Shown one piece after another: positions 11,257 through 23,178 of a stretch of DNA of 64,000 nucleotides. Each line of letters starts with the position of its first letter. Position 1 is the first letter of the stretch. The notes beneath the pieces are model-generated. The model saw nothing but the letters and a program-made list of their open reading frames with translations. It did no database searches and was not told where the DNA came from. This stretch comes from Zygaena filipendulae (lineage: Eukaryota > Arthropoda > Insecta > Lepidoptera > Zygaenidae): the NCBI GenBank assembly GCA_907165275.2, contig OU015657.1, positions 10,749,001 to 10,813,000 of the forward strand, read 5' to 3'. The position numbers and the translations under genes are program-made.

Positions 11257-14200
11257 CTGAAAATAGAAATGTATTTCGACTTACGACAAGTGCAGGTCAA
11301 CATCTCGCTCCGCAAATTAAGATTTTTTGTCTCTGTTAACAAGTTTGTGTCTGTATCGAGGTCATTCGTTAGGTCAAAGATTAACAAACTCATCTAAAAT
11401 CAATCAATCGATAAAATGGCTCGATAAAATTTTATCGCGTTGCGCATCTTTGCTCCGCTGATGTATATTCGCCGAGTATTTTCCTAAGGTCTCCGTAGGA
11501 ATACGGTAGACGGTAACTTCCCAGGCGAAAAGTTTGCTTATTTGGTCTCGGCTCTCGGTTTATTGTTCCTTATTCGAATGACCATATGTAACTAATAGTA
11601 AGATTAATAACATTAGTAATAAGTAATCGATTATAATTGAAAAAAAATGCAATAAGTACAGACCTTAAAGGTGGCGGAGTTGGTGAGCGTGAAAGGGGAA
11701 AACTCGCAACTTCTCTTGATATCGCGAGAGATTTGATCGACCCGAAAGTTTGTTCAGGGCTAAGTGGAGCGCCTAGGATGGACGCCATGCCACTGCAACA
11801 ACAAAAATATACATATACCTAATTAATTGTTTTCTTACTGATGTGATGTGATGGACACAAGATTTGAATTCTTGACTACATTATGTCCTGACTAGTCTAA
11901 AAATAATCTCTTGACCTTTACTACCTACTGAATCTGTTATTCGGGGCCCGTAAATATATTCAACACCCTTCCTCAGCTCCTTCGAAACCAAAGTAACTCC
12001 TTATTTACAAAGTGCCAGAGCGTGCGTGTCACTCGCGTTAACTGGTCTAGGTTTTATCACCATATTTTAACTTCAGCCCTCATCCAAGATGAATATCATA
12101 TCGAATATACATTATATTGCCCAGAAATACATTATCTTCATTATATGAGCCAACTACATCCATAGTTAGACAAAGGTTGCCTCTAAGCATTTCTACAACT
12201 CGGTCACATTCTATCCTCACTCACCGTGAGGTCGGCAGTTGCCGGATATCAGTAAAGTCCTTATAGAATCTATAGAAGTCTAACCCTGTTTCCGACTGAC
12301 AGATCAAACTTATCTTCGCGTCGTTTGACGTGTACGATTTATTTGTCGACTTACACAACGGAGTCAGATGGCACCAGGAAGGGCAAGGGCGGCGGGCACG
12401 GCGCGTCTGCCCTCGCCGGCGAGGCGGGCTCCGTGGAGCGCGGGCAGCGCGGAGACTCGCCGTCGTCCAACATCCCCAGCCAACCGCGCAGCCAACGCCA
12501 CAAGCCTGACGGGCTACCTGTCAGGAGACAGCAATGTAAAGCCTTTTTGTCGCGTCACAAATTAGCTTTATTTTTGTCTCGCGGGTGGGTTTGGTGCGCT
12601 GACAGATTTCCAGTAGGTGTACAATACTACAATTTCCGGCAGTCTGATTTGATCGGCGAACGGCGTCTGTATGACGGCTGGGAAGCGAACCCAATGATAT
12701 ATTATTTTGTGAACGCGCGTGGTAGTTTTATTTTGTGTCGTTACAAACATAGTTTATTATATTATATTGTAGTAAGAAAAAATCTGGGTGCTTTCAGCTG
12801 TATTCCCCGAGTCTGGAGATTCAATAAACGAATCGCCTGATTCCGGAAGAATACAGGTTTTAGACAGAAATGTCAAAGTAAACGCACTTTGGTTTCGCAC
12901 TGTATGAGTAACTTGTATATGCCTATACAAACAAATGGCTTTCTGGCAATAAGCTCGACCGGTATATAGTTTGCGTATTGCGTACTGTGTATCAGAAGGT
13001 AGCCATCCTCCGTTCACTCTTCAACTTACGTGAATATTTCCTAGTGTTCTGTGGACTGAGTGGATAGAAGTCCCCGTGAATGGGACAGTGGAATGCCAAC
13101 CGCCGTTGCCGCTTCTGGGCAGCCCTCATCAGCATGCATAGCACGATGCCTGTATAAGAGAATTACGTTATATATTATTCCTATGATCCCAAATAAGTAG
13201 CTCTACCTACTATCAGCGTGAAGTGGGAGCAACCGACTAGTTCTACTAACAAAGTAGGTTAAAACTGATTATTATAGGTATTGTTGAAATGCAAAGCTTT
13301 AGGAATGATAGATTTTTACAATTTTCGACGTCGATGCATGGTCCAGAATAGATGCCAGAATATTTATTAACATTTTAGGTAAGAGTCGGTACCTAATTCA
13401 AGAAACTGACCTCCTGAAACATACTAGCATAATTTTTTGTTTGTAAGTTAGACGACAAACAGCACATTGTATTCTTAACAGTTAATTGGGAGATTCCACA
13501 TTAGACGATAACGGCACGGTCACAAAATGCCATTTAAGTATTGTCAGGAATGACTTGAGCTCAAAGAAAGTTCATGTTCATTCAGTAGCCATTTTGATTT
13601 CCAAGAAAGAAGCTAGTTTTCGAGAGAACTTTATTATTATTATTATTATTAATGTAATACTGTCATTGACGTTTCGTCATCGTACATTGGCAGAATTAAA
13701 TGCGATAAATCGCGATAGATTGCCATAATTGAAGAAGAAGAAGAAGATGTTATAAATAAGGTTCACTTTTAATTATGTATTGTACTAGTGATTGGAACAG
13801 TCAGTAGTGATCACTTGTTCTCGTACACTTCATCGCCGTGGCAAATTCGGTCGTGTGGAAAGGTCATTAGGGTTTCATTCTCACCAGCAACAGTCATGAG
13901 AGCACCAGCGACGATGCAGACGGGGCCGAGCACCCTGGAGTTGCCGGTGAACGCGATCCTAGCCGCGTAGTGGTCCGGCTCTTCGTTCTCACCGCATCCG
14001 CGGTACGACGCCGCTGTAAAGTGGCACCATCATCATATTAGCCGAAAGACGTCCACTCTGCCGTCCTTCTACTAAAAGAACTTTAAGGGAATAGATAAAA
14101 TTTTTGGCTACGACCAAAAACGTGCGTAATGATGTTCCTAAATATTGATTACATATAGAGCGACAATCTCGCTCTATTAAATATCGCTCTCGCTAGGGCT

Positions 14201-14836
14201 ATGTTGGGCAGCCGCCAACGTAGTCAGCCCTAAACTATAACGTTGCACTTATTATAAAGTATGCGAAGTTAAATTTACTTCAGACCTCCATTAATCTTCT
14301 AAACCTACCATGAATAATAATAACGCTTGTACATTCACACAGCACCATCTAGTTCCAAACTAAGCGGAGCTTGTATTACGGGTACCAGGCAACTGCTATA
14401 ATAACTACTTAGTATATACTTTTTTGTTGTAAATACATACTTATGATGTATAAAAAACACTCAGACTCAAAGTAAATATCAATGTTCATCACATTGATGT
14501 TTACTCTGAAGCGGGGATCGAACCTGCGTCACCCGGCGTATAGCAGTCAGTTACTACTACACCAACGGTGCTGTCATGAATGAGTGATCCAGTGAAGGAT
14601 ATTGGTCGAATGCTCTATCATAATCTAAATTCAATTTACCTGTAAGCACACAGCCCACAAGCATGAATAGGAATCCGAATATGGGAAGGATGATTTGGCA
14701 GTTTGCAGCGACAACAACTCCGGCGACCGCTAAGCCACCCTCCACTTTTTCTACACGTAGCCTGCTTATAGCGGGCGGGCATCGTGGCTTGTTCGGCGGG
14801 ACTCTCACCAGAGGCTCGCCCGGTGGGGACGTGGTC
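11016..14836 (-). CDS. Two-segment membrane protein, C-terminal part, TMEM200-like layout
   Basis: Six minus-strand exons join in phase: 14640-14836, 13885-14013, 13030-13149, 12355-12517, 11664-11792, 11016-11256. They give 979 nt encoding 325 residues plus a stop. All borders are AG/GT. A proline-rich basic lead is followed by hydrophobic segment 1 (ILPIFGFLFMLVGCVL), a Cys-containing loop (SYRGCGENEEPDHYAARI), and hydrophobic segment 2 (LGPVCIVAGALMTVAG). A basic tail (RAAQKRQRRLAFHCPIHG) and a long Ser/Pro-rich, Cys-containing, probably cytoplasmic end follow. Two helices, GP at the start of the second and a basic post-membrane tail recall TMEM200 proteins; this is inference from layout and could be wrong. 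The first coding exon(s) are missing: exon A starts with the last base of a codon, so an upstream exon ending in phase 2 is required. Function unknown. Confidence 0.75.
11664..11792 (-). CDS. Membrane-protein gene, exon E (frame-neutral, possibly a cassette)
   Basis: Acceptor gttgttgcag, donor AAG/gtctgt (a weak site). It is 129 nt with the same phase at both ends, so exons D and F also join in frame without it. It encodes GMASILGAPLSPEQTFGS and SREVASFPLSRSPTPPPLR. Confidence 0.6.
12355..12517 (-). CDS. Membrane-protein gene, exon D (GC-rich)
   Basis: Acceptor gctgtctcctgacag, donor gtaagt; phase 1 to phase 2, 163 nt. It encodes SPSGLWRWLRGWLGMLDD and a Pro/Ser/Arg stretch ending VPSDSV. 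The plus strand is also open here because of the high GC. The minus reading is preferred because both splice sites and both phases fit the neighbouring exons. Confidence 0.68.
13030..13149 (-). CDS. Membrane-protein gene, exon C
   Basis: Acceptor cttatacag, donor gtaagt; phase 1 to 1, 120 nt. It completes segment 2 (GIVLCMLMRAAQKRQRR) and adds FHCPIHGDFYPLSPQNTRK. Confidence 0.85.
13629..13651. repeat. (ATT)n microsatellite
   Basis: Seven TTA/ATT units in a row in an intron of the membrane-protein gene. A (GAA)n run follows at about 13731-13747. Confidence 0.8.
13885..14013 (-). CDS. Membrane-protein gene, exon B (loop and segment 2)
   Basis: Acceptor tttacag, donor gtgaga; phase 1 to phase 1, 129 nt. 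It encodes YRGCGENEEPDHYAARIAF, GNSRVLGP and the start of the second hydrophobic segment. GC-rich against its introns. Confidence 0.85.
14316..14574 (-). mobile_element. tRNA-derived SINE with 7-bp target duplication
   Basis: On the minus strand: a tRNA-like head with an A-box-like TTGGTGTAGTAGT and a B-box GGTTCGATCCC, a body with GGTACCCGTAATACAAGC and GAACTAGATGG, and a (TTA)n tail. CATGAAT flanks it on both sides (14309-14315 and 14575-14581). It lies in the intron after exon A of the membrane-protein gene, in the gene's own orientation. Confidence 0.88.
14640..14836 (-). CDS. Membrane-protein gene, exon A (hydrophobic segment 1)
   Basis: Acceptor ttatttcacag, donor ACAG/gtaaat. It encodes TTSPPGEPLVRVPPNKPRC, then GGLAVAGVVVAAN and ILPIFGFLFMLVGCVL. 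A SINE ends only 65 bp beyond its donor. Confidence 0.8.
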
Positions 14837-17454
14837 CTGTGAAATAAAACCAACAAATTTAAAATTAAACAACTACCTCAAAAATATGTTTGAAATATTA
14901 AAAAAGCAATAAAACGCGCACCATTTGCCATCAACTACAATTTATTTGACAATTTGACAAAGACGCTAACGAAAGTTCACTTGTGATGTTTAATAATAGA
15001 TTCTACGGAGGTAAATTATTTTACGTCACTCTGTCTGAAGATGACGAACGCTGAAGCGACGTAGGAAGGCAGCTGAGGTAGGTAGGTGACTGACGGCTAA
15101 TGATCGTGTAAATTTTGGCAATAATAAGAAAAATTTACCAGAAGTTGCGTTCGCTAGTTTCATAAATAGAGTCAAATAAAAAAACTAATCTGTAGAAAAC
15201 ACTAATAAACAAGGATTAAGAATTTCGACATAACTTCTGGTGGTGAACAAATGTTATTCACAAATCAAGAGAAAATTAAAACCATAATGCTTTGGTGTGA
15301 GATCACATTGTACGAATGTACTTACTTTTAATTCGCGTAATACCTACTTACTTGTAAAGTGAAAAACTTTGCGCATTTTGTGTACTTATAACAAAGACAC
15401 TAAGTACTAATAATACGCAAACAATTCCTGAGCAGTTAGTTGCTTTTTAACCTACTTCCCAAAAAGGAGGAGGTTCTCAATTCGGACAATTCGACGCGTA
15501 TGTTTTTTTTTATAGAACTACTACTAGCTGTGCCCCGCGGTTTCGCCCGCGTGAGTTTTGGAATCAGGAACCTTTGCGGACGCAGGCAGAGCAACCCGCC
15601 AAAGGTTCATCACAATCGGACCAACGGTTTCGAAACGCATAGAGAAAAGACATACAAACATTAATTTTTATTTATAATGATTTCGTATTTAGGTAGGTAT
15701 ATAAATCTATATATAATTTCTCGTAAACGAAGATCTATAACTGTAAAAAACTGTGATCATGCATCTCTGGCAAACATTACACTCCCGTACAACCTGTTAA
15801 TTTATGAGTCAAGCGAGTTTTGTACTTGCGGTGAGAATATTTTGTTATATCGCTGTCATAAGAGTTTTTAAAGTATGCAACAACTATTTTTCAAAAACAA
15901 ACTATTTTGCGCTGGTACCAGATACTACACCAAGATTTGTAATTTTTACTAGAAGATTAAGTTCTTTACAGATTTGATCAATATTCCTTTAGAATCTCAT
16001 AGAGATGATATATCTCATATATCATCTCTCTCAAGGTCATAACAAGAGTGTCGCCTCTAGTGGCGGGTATAATTAGTGCAGTGGATGTAGCCAATGGTTG
16101 TGTAAGTGGCTAATTAGCCCGAGAACACTCGTATTGTATCCATGGAGCTCCCACGTCATTGTGAGTTTGTTACAGTAGAACGGTCTTAAATATTGTCTCT
16201 GATCCACTAAAATGTATGAACATAATAATTACAATCACAGTACCTACCTACAATAATCACGTTTCCTAAATAAATAAATCATATTTGTAAATTGCTATTG
16301 TTATACCTATTATAAATAAACAATTATATGATCCAGGATATACATGCGTAATATACCTCACTCGTAATTCAAATTCAATACAAATTGTTTATTATATTCA
16401 TTATTCATGTGTTGGGAAAAAAGAAAGCATTTACAATGCTTTATAAAACCCGCTATAAAATCATATCTTCCAAGACTATGTTTCATTTAAAAAGAAATCA
16501 ATTTAAATTATGAAAAAAAGGTTGAATATACCTACTTTTTTTGGTGATAATTCTGCAGAATTTAAATTTGTAAGGGTTTAAACAAAAGTACCGAGAACAG
16601 ACACTCGTATTGTTGCCATAGTGCAAAAAATAATCAATATCAGTATTTAATAGGTGGATCCAGACAGTGTTTTAGGATTCTGTGTTAGTCAATCAATGCA
16701 TCATTGGCGATTCTGATTGATATGTTGTAGGTATCATTGACACCGGAAATTGTGTAGTGATCGGCCCACAATAAGCGCATTCGTTTACAACCGTAATCGT
16801 CTAGGTCTGTAGGAAGGAGTGTAGTGCACGAAAATAATATATCGAGGTCAAATGACAAATGTGAATAACGGGTTAACAATAGAAACCATCGTAATAACAT
16901 GTTGGTATGTAGGTAGGTATCTGTAGATACCTACGCATTCTTCTAAAACCACCCAAACTATTAATGGTTACTTTTTATTAGAACGTGTTTTAATAGCTCG
17001 TAAAGTGGAAGCAGATGCAATGAAGACGTATAAAAAACGCTTTGTAAAAGCTTTATAATCAGAACAACGGAAAGCAGAACGCGACTCGAACGCATTCAAT
17101 GCCTGTAAAATAGAACGTCAGTAGGTAATGACTAACGGTCGTGGTGAATAAAGGTGGCTTCATTTGAAACTTTAAAACAATATAGGATAGTACAGTCAAC
17201 ATCAAAAGTAGATAAACAGTTCGGGTGTCCACATAGTGTAGGTACACATTCCAAGTGACCATCGCATCATCATCAACAAAACTTTACTGAATTTTCTTAT
17301 CACCCAGAGTTTCAGTTATAATTGAGGGGCTATTATGTAACTCTTGTATTTATCATTTTTCGTTTGCAATCAAAACTATGACATTTTTCGATTACAATAT
17401 GCACGTATTTTGACACCTACAATATTTAGCAATCAACCAAACATGATAAATAAC
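14837..17454. other. AT-rich non-coding DNA
   Basis: It holds one truncated CCCCGCGG repeat and a short imperfect palindrome near 16010-16030 (AGATGATATATCTCATATAT). It may be intron of the membrane-protein gene, whose first exon lies somewhere to the right. No exon supported. Confidence 0.45.
15533..15680 (+). repeat. CCCCGCGG-family repeat, truncated
   Basis: The head CTAGCTGTGCCCCGCGG is intact. The middle has diverged and the copy ends in an AT-rich tail after ACATACAAACATTAA. Confidence 0.65.
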
Positions 17455-17540
17455 CATGATTAATTAATCACAAAATAGCTATTTTTCTGATTGAAACTGA
17501 AATATGGTAGCAGCAAAAGTTAATATCTAATTGCACTGCG
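17455..17540. repeat. Second copy of the 2589 repeat
   Basis: Starts CATGATTAATTAATCAC like the intron copy in the AGBL5-like gene, and diverges after about 75 bp. Confidence 0.6.
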
Positions 17541-17641
17541 GAGCACACACAGTATCAAATATTTCATAGTAAACTGAAAGTCGTTGTCATTGTCAAACCT
17601 TATAATTGTGAAGATGTGTTTGAAAAGACTTATATTATATA

Positions 17642-17958
17642 ACTAGCTGTGCCCCGCGGTTTCACCCGCGCGAATGGTTTTTACACAACAACTTTTTTCC
17701 CGACATCCGATTTCAGTGAAACAAAGCATAATGTAGCTCCAGGCTAAGCTTAATCTACCTGTGAAAACCGCATGACAATATTATGTTCAGTAGATTCGGA
17801 GATTATCGCGAACAGACAGACAGAGAGACAGAAAAGAATTTTACAAACTTTTTTTTGTGCTTGGTTACTCTTCTTTTATCACCCCTCTCAATTTTAGGTA
17901 AAAATATTCAATGTATCTACAGAATCGCGAATTCTACTCTTTTGTTATAGTATAGATA
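17642..17958 (+). repeat. CCCCGCGG-family repeat, long form with full tail
   Basis: About 317 bp from CTAGCTGTGCCCCGCGG to GTTATAGTATAGATAT. It has the GCGAACAGACAGACAG block and a long tail with GAATCGCGAATTCTAC. The copy at 27929-28239 is its inverted counterpart with the same tail. Confidence 0.8.
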
Positions 17959-19939
17959 TTTGACAAATGTCTAGATGATAGATAACGAATACGTTACGCA
18001 TACGTTGCTATAATTTGAATAGATAGCTTTACTTCGTTGTTCGAGACGATCCGTCTTTAGTTTTTATATGGTCTGTGATTTAAGATGGTTGTAATTATGC
18101 ACCAATATCGACAGTTTTCGCTGAAAGAAAATTAGGTACCATCCCCTTTTTCATTAGAAGCAGATCAAAGTACAAATTATAAGATGCTTCGTGCCAAACA
18201 ACTTCGATATAGGTGATTATAAAATATTGATATAAATGATCACAGCCCACGAAACTATTGATCTAATGTATGTAGAGGTGCAGACGAACAGTAACAGATG
18301 TTACAAGAGACTTATGCAACAAATGTTCTACTACTTCTATCATATCTATACATCTCTTTAATAACGGTAGGTGCATGTTAGTTCATAAGACAGTATGATG
18401 TCCTCTGCAAAGCTTACCTATCTATAATTATTATCTCTTTATTACTGAAGGAATATTATGTGGAAGCGTCAAGATTATCGAATTTAAACAAATAAAATAA
18501 AATGTGTTTTACCTACTTGCCGTTTCACTGCGTTTTCACCCGCGTCAATTTCGTAATTACCCACTTACGTCTCGACTCTTTTTATCAGGGTAAAAAGTAC
18601 TTTAAGTCTTACTACAAGACTTAAATTACACGTAATTATATAGCTGTTTCCCGCAGTTCCACACTCGACTCTTTTCTTCGCGATAAAAGTACATTACCTA
18701 TTCTACGTTATATCTGTGACGTTACTGAGGGATATCGTAGGCACGGTAAAATATAACGTAGGTTTTTATCAATGACAGTAATTCTTAGAATCGGTTCAAT
18801 AGTAACAAAGATTATTAACTACCGAGTTTGCATGTTTGTTTGTAGCGGTATAAACAAACTTTTCATTTGGTACCTGAAACACAGTTTCAACGTGGTTTCA
18901 ACTATAACAGTTGAGAGTGCACTAAAACATTTACTATCTTTAAAGTCAATAAACATGATTGGTTTTATAGTGTTATACCTACATAATATTACTATAGATT
19001 GTTACCAATAAATTATAGAATAAAATATACCTACGTATCTACGTATCTTTTAGACAAAAGTACCTAACGTAATAGTAGTATGAAAACTGGAAGGTGCCTC
19101 TCTTTGTTAACTTTCAGCACTGACTTAGGTCTCAGGACTTACGTCGACTGAAAAACAAACGCCATTTAAAATGAAGAAGATATGGAAATTCTTGTACCTA
19201 GACTTTAAAAAGCGTGCAACACGGGTGAAACCGCGTGGAACAGCAAGTTATCTTTACAAATGTTAAAATAATGATAGCTTTTATGATTAACTCATCACTT
19301 ATACACAACGTTGATAAAAAGTATAAGATAAAGTCATTATCTTATGGAGTTTCTAACAAAGGTATAGGCAGGAACTAAGAATGCATATACGTTGGAGGTA
19401 TCTATATAGCTATAATTTCATTTGCAATGAGAAATAAATTCCGTATGCAAACGGAGCAAAAAGCCTTTTAGCTTTTATTTTTAATTTTTAATTTGCAACG
19501 ACGCAAAGCATTCTGCAGTTATTTATGAGAGCAATTACTATAATGAAAGGTTCGTACGTAATTACTTAGGTACTAACTGCATGGTCTATACCTACAGGAA
19601 CAATAAAGTGCTCATAAGGTTTCTAGAGCGAGACACTACTAGTGTTTTGCTTATGAAATTTTGATAGTGGGGATATGGGTTATCATTCGTAATAATTCTC
19701 ATCCCAAATATCTAAAAATACCTACACATGATTTAATTTTTGAATTAATAAAGAAACAGACGCGTCAATGGAATCATATATACCAAAAGGTAAATCGCCG
19801 AGAAATCATAGTGTCATATATGAATGTCATAGTTGAAGTCATTCACCAGTTTGGATCCGCTATTCTGTTATGGGTTTTCTTTGTGATTTATCAGTGATTT
19901 TCTTATTAGTACCTCAAAGTCAATTATTAATATATAAAT
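17959..19939. other. AT-rich non-coding DNA with decayed repeat pieces
   Basis: Between 18511 and 18690 are two eroded CCCCGCGG heads (CGTTTTCACCCGCGTCAA and CTGTTTCCCGCAGTTCC). Otherwise no structure beyond TAGGTA motifs. Confidence 0.45.
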
Positions 19940-20065
19940 ATACTTTATTGCTCCAAAAATAAACACAATAAAAATTAGACAAATAAAATAGAAAGAACAG
20001 AGTAAAAGGGGGCCTTACTGCTAAAGGCAATCTTTTCAAGGCAAGGCGACAGAAAGCTGTTTTTT
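19940..20065 (-). mobile_element. LINE 3' end
   Basis: ATACTTTATTGCTCC, an A-rich run, then GGGGCCTTACTGCTAAAGG and CAATCTTTTCAAGGCAAG. I recognise this as the reversed 3' end of a common lepidopteran non-LTR element. Only the 3' end is present. Confidence 0.55.
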
Positions 20066-21821
20066 TTTATTAGTTACATGTATACAAGTATGAATTATCA
20101 CGAGCTTAAATTAATTGTACATGGTATTCACAGTCATGTTATTAAGGAATTTTTATAATAAAAATTATTAATATTATGTATAAATATTATTTAATCTTAT
20201 TTTTTATTATTGGATCCCCGTATTATTATTATCAGTACCTATCATATTTTGAATATTGATCGTTATAGGTTAGGTACTTAGCTAATATTGTGCTTTCTCT
20301 AATTCATAAAATTTTGTACATTTTTAAAAGGATTTACTTACGTTTATGGTTTTTGTATTAATGGTTATTTTCATTATTAATGGGCACTTCAATTATTTCC
20401 ATCAATAAGATTAAAAAGAACATCTAAGTACTTACTTATTTAGAGCCCACGGTTTCACTTGAATGAACCTTCAGCAACCGGATAATAAAATTATCCTTTA
20501 GGATTATTTAATTATCCTTTAGGATAATTTTATTATGTAGACCTATCTTTTTACATAATAACAGTATCTACTTAATTATCTAAATAAAAATGAATTGTCA
20601 ATTGTTTATCAGTTACGAAAATAAATAATGCTAAGACAAAACAAGTTTCATGCAATTAATAAAAAATCCCCCGTCAAATCTAGTCACCAAACCTTGGTTT
20701 CGATGATGGCAGAAGAAGCAAAAAGGAGTAGGTACCTTTAACTTCAAAAGTTATGCGAGTCGAAGTTCCGCGCTCGGGTTATGGTCCGGTTTGCAATTAT
20801 TATGGGTACTTAAAAATTTTGTAAATAGGTTCATTGTAATAAATGGTAGGTATAACATGCTAAAACAATTATCGTAATAGATCACATCACATAACTATGC
20901 ATATAATCAAGAAGATACCATCAAAGAAAAAGTAAAACAATACAATAACAATATTGTAACTTCTTTGAAAACGAAATAATGTAAGTGCTTAATAACTCAA
21001 TGGAAAAGAAATTAAAACAAAACAATTGTTTCCAAGACTTATAATTTAAAAGGGCTGTGTGGGCGTGGATGTTTGAAGGCTTTCACGGTGATTACAATAT
21101 CTGACATCCGTTTCATATAACATCATCATTTCGTTAAAATAAACCTAACAATAAAGTTCTGTTCTAGAAACTATAGAGAAATAAAGTAATATTGCCTTAA
21201 ACCGGAAATTCTACCATTCGTACCATACCATAAGTAAGTTCCGAAGTAGTTTAGAACAATTCGTCATTTGTAAACTAGTGGTCGAATTATTAAGTAATTT
21301 TGACATTAAGGTATGTTAGGTACTTTCTAAGGTCAATGTGCCAACCTCGGAACTTATTGAGTGATGTGATGAATGATAGGTGGCAAGAGTGAATCAACTT
21401 TGACCTCGTACATCGTGTAAAGCAAACCGTTCCAAATCACCAACTCAAAGATAATAATTGAAGAAAGTGTCGCGTCTGTGTGACATGCTTTACTAGGCTT
21501 TGTCGGGTTCTATAGGAGTTTCTGAGACTCTTTGACAATATGACCACCACAACCACAGTTATTGTTTACAAACAAGAAGATTGAGTGTCTTCACTCACAA
21601 AAGTGAAATAAAAAATGTAGGTCTGCGCCCTTAGCCAAGTTAACCATCTGCAATCAATAAAAACAATCGTCATGTCACATGGTCACGAATAATTAGACGA
21701 GAAATAAAGATTTTTCGGGACCACTTGACAATGACATGACGATAAGTTCCTTAGTTTCTTTAGCGACAACGATTATTATAGATTATCAACTTGGTTAAAG
21801 GGGCCGATCACGGGACCGATG
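20066..21821. other. AT-rich non-coding DNA with a small hairpin
   Basis: At 20481-20536 a 16-bp inverted pair (ATAATAAAATTATCCT) overlaps a direct repeat of ATTATCCTTTAGGAT. Nothing else can be supported. Confidence 0.45.
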
Positions 21822-21997
21822 CTAGCTGTTCCCGGCGTTTTCATACACATTAATCTCGGATCAACCGCGGGAATTTATTTACGTCCTTTTCAGTACATCG
21901 TGTATGTATGCATTTGATAATGATTGATCGAGTAGTTAAGTAGGTCTAGTTTAATTCATCCATGTCCAGGTCCATGGTTAAGGCGTGTAAGCGTAAT
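21822..21997 (+). repeat. CCCCGCGG-family repeat, interrupted at its right end
   Basis: The head CTAGCTGTTCCCGGCG is eroded. The tail GGTTAAGGCGTGTAAGCG is still recognisable just left of the inverted-repeat element at 21998. Confidence 0.55.
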
Positions 21998-22340
21998 GGC
22001 GTCTCTATACACTCGCCTGCGAACCGTGGGCGTGTATCACGGCCGCGATTCACGCGTGAACACGCCGCGAAAAATACAGCTCTCTTCACTCGCCACCTAT
22101 GCATTTACGTTCGCGTATTTGACTGAAATGAACGTGGAAGTTACTGTTCACATAACTGACACACCACGAGTGTGGATGCGTTCGCGTTCGCGCCTCGCAA
22201 ACCCTTTGACGCGGCTCAAAAAAAAAACCGCCACCGGACGGAGAACGCTGCGAAGTGCGATCGCGATACCGCAAAAGTATCCACAATCGCGGGTCGTAGT
22301 CTTCGCGGGCTTTCACGGCGCGAGTGTAGAGCCGCCTTAA
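21998..22340. mobile_element. GC-rich inverted-repeat element (MITE-like)
   Basis: The left end GGCGTCTCTATACACTCGC mirrors the right end GCGAGTGTAGAGCCGCC. The interior is full of CGCG and CACGCG motifs, unlike its surroundings. The right border abuts TTAA; the left target copy is unclear, so the superfamily is unresolved. Overlapping frames on both strands reflect GC content only. Confidence 0.55.
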
Positions 22341-22480
22341 CAAACGAACCCCGTCACGGCATCAGACGTGAATGGCTGGACCGATCGCCATTAAATTTTG
22401 CACACACGTTGTCAGAGAAGGACATTAAGGTAATTTTTATCCCGAAATTACCGCGGGTGAAACCGCGGGGAACAACTAGT
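22341..22480 (-). repeat. CCCCGCGG-family repeat
   Basis: Minus orientation: AAATTTTGCACACACGTTG, then CCGCGGGTGAAACCGCGGGG and the head end AACAACTAGT. It begins immediately after the inverted-repeat element. Confidence 0.7.
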
Positions 22481-23119
22481 TAGGAATATTATAGAGTCTG
22501 AATACCGAATAAAATAGTCCAATTGTGTCACAGGAACAATGCCTCGTGACGAGAATGACAAGCATGAGCTCAACGTCACGGTAGTTGCGGCGGCGAGTCT
22601 GCATTCAATGTTTAGTTTCCGATCCACTGACCGCGCGCGCGCCGTTGGCCGTCGATGCCGAACTACCTATTCAGCCTATTCTATCTATGATCCATGGCAT
22701 GAACGATATTTGAAATACACAAGTATGTAGTTGATTTGAATATTTATTATGTCCATGATAGGTATTGTATAGATACGTATACAACTTTTACTCGATGATT
22801 CTGATACGTTTAATTTTCGGGGGTTACAAAAAAATAAATAATTATGAATGTGTTCTGTTGTGGTTCTTTTATCCATGGGTGCAAATAATGATTTGAAAAA
22901 ATCCTCATAAATGCTAAATTTCGTAGAAGAAATAACTGTAAGAATGTTACAGTTAAACCTTAAAATGTCAAAGTATTCATTAATAGGTAAACATAATATA
23001 AAAATTAGTTTCTGTTCGTTTGCCTTGCTAAAACGCGCGAATGGCTCGACCAAGGTGAATAAGAATTTTTTTGTTGGGTCTGCGTAAACGATCAGGAGAA
23101 GGTTTGTATTAAAGAAAAT

Positions 23120-23178
23120 TGGGAGTTCCTACGGGAATTCCGAAACTCAGGCGGGTGAAACCGCGGGGCACAGCTAGT
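23120..23178 (-). repeat. CCCCGCGG-family repeat, head fragment
   Basis: Only GGGAGTTCC through GAAACCGCGGGGCACAGCTAG remains, in minus orientation. Confidence 0.65.

Noticed and set aside
12325..12840. 171-codon plus-strand frame (Gly/Ser/Arg-rich)
   Set aside because: It is antisense to exon D of the minus-strand membrane-protein gene. Splice sites and phases fit the minus strand only, and the GC-rich sequence keeps several frames open.
14480..14577. Possible tRNA gene on the minus strand
   Set aside because: A and B boxes are present, but the sequence continues into a SINE body with an ATT tail and target duplication; no full cloverleaf.
21996..22483. Overlapping frames of 85-114 codons on both strands
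   Set aside because: They are caused by the CpG-rich inverted-repeat element; no codon pattern or homology.
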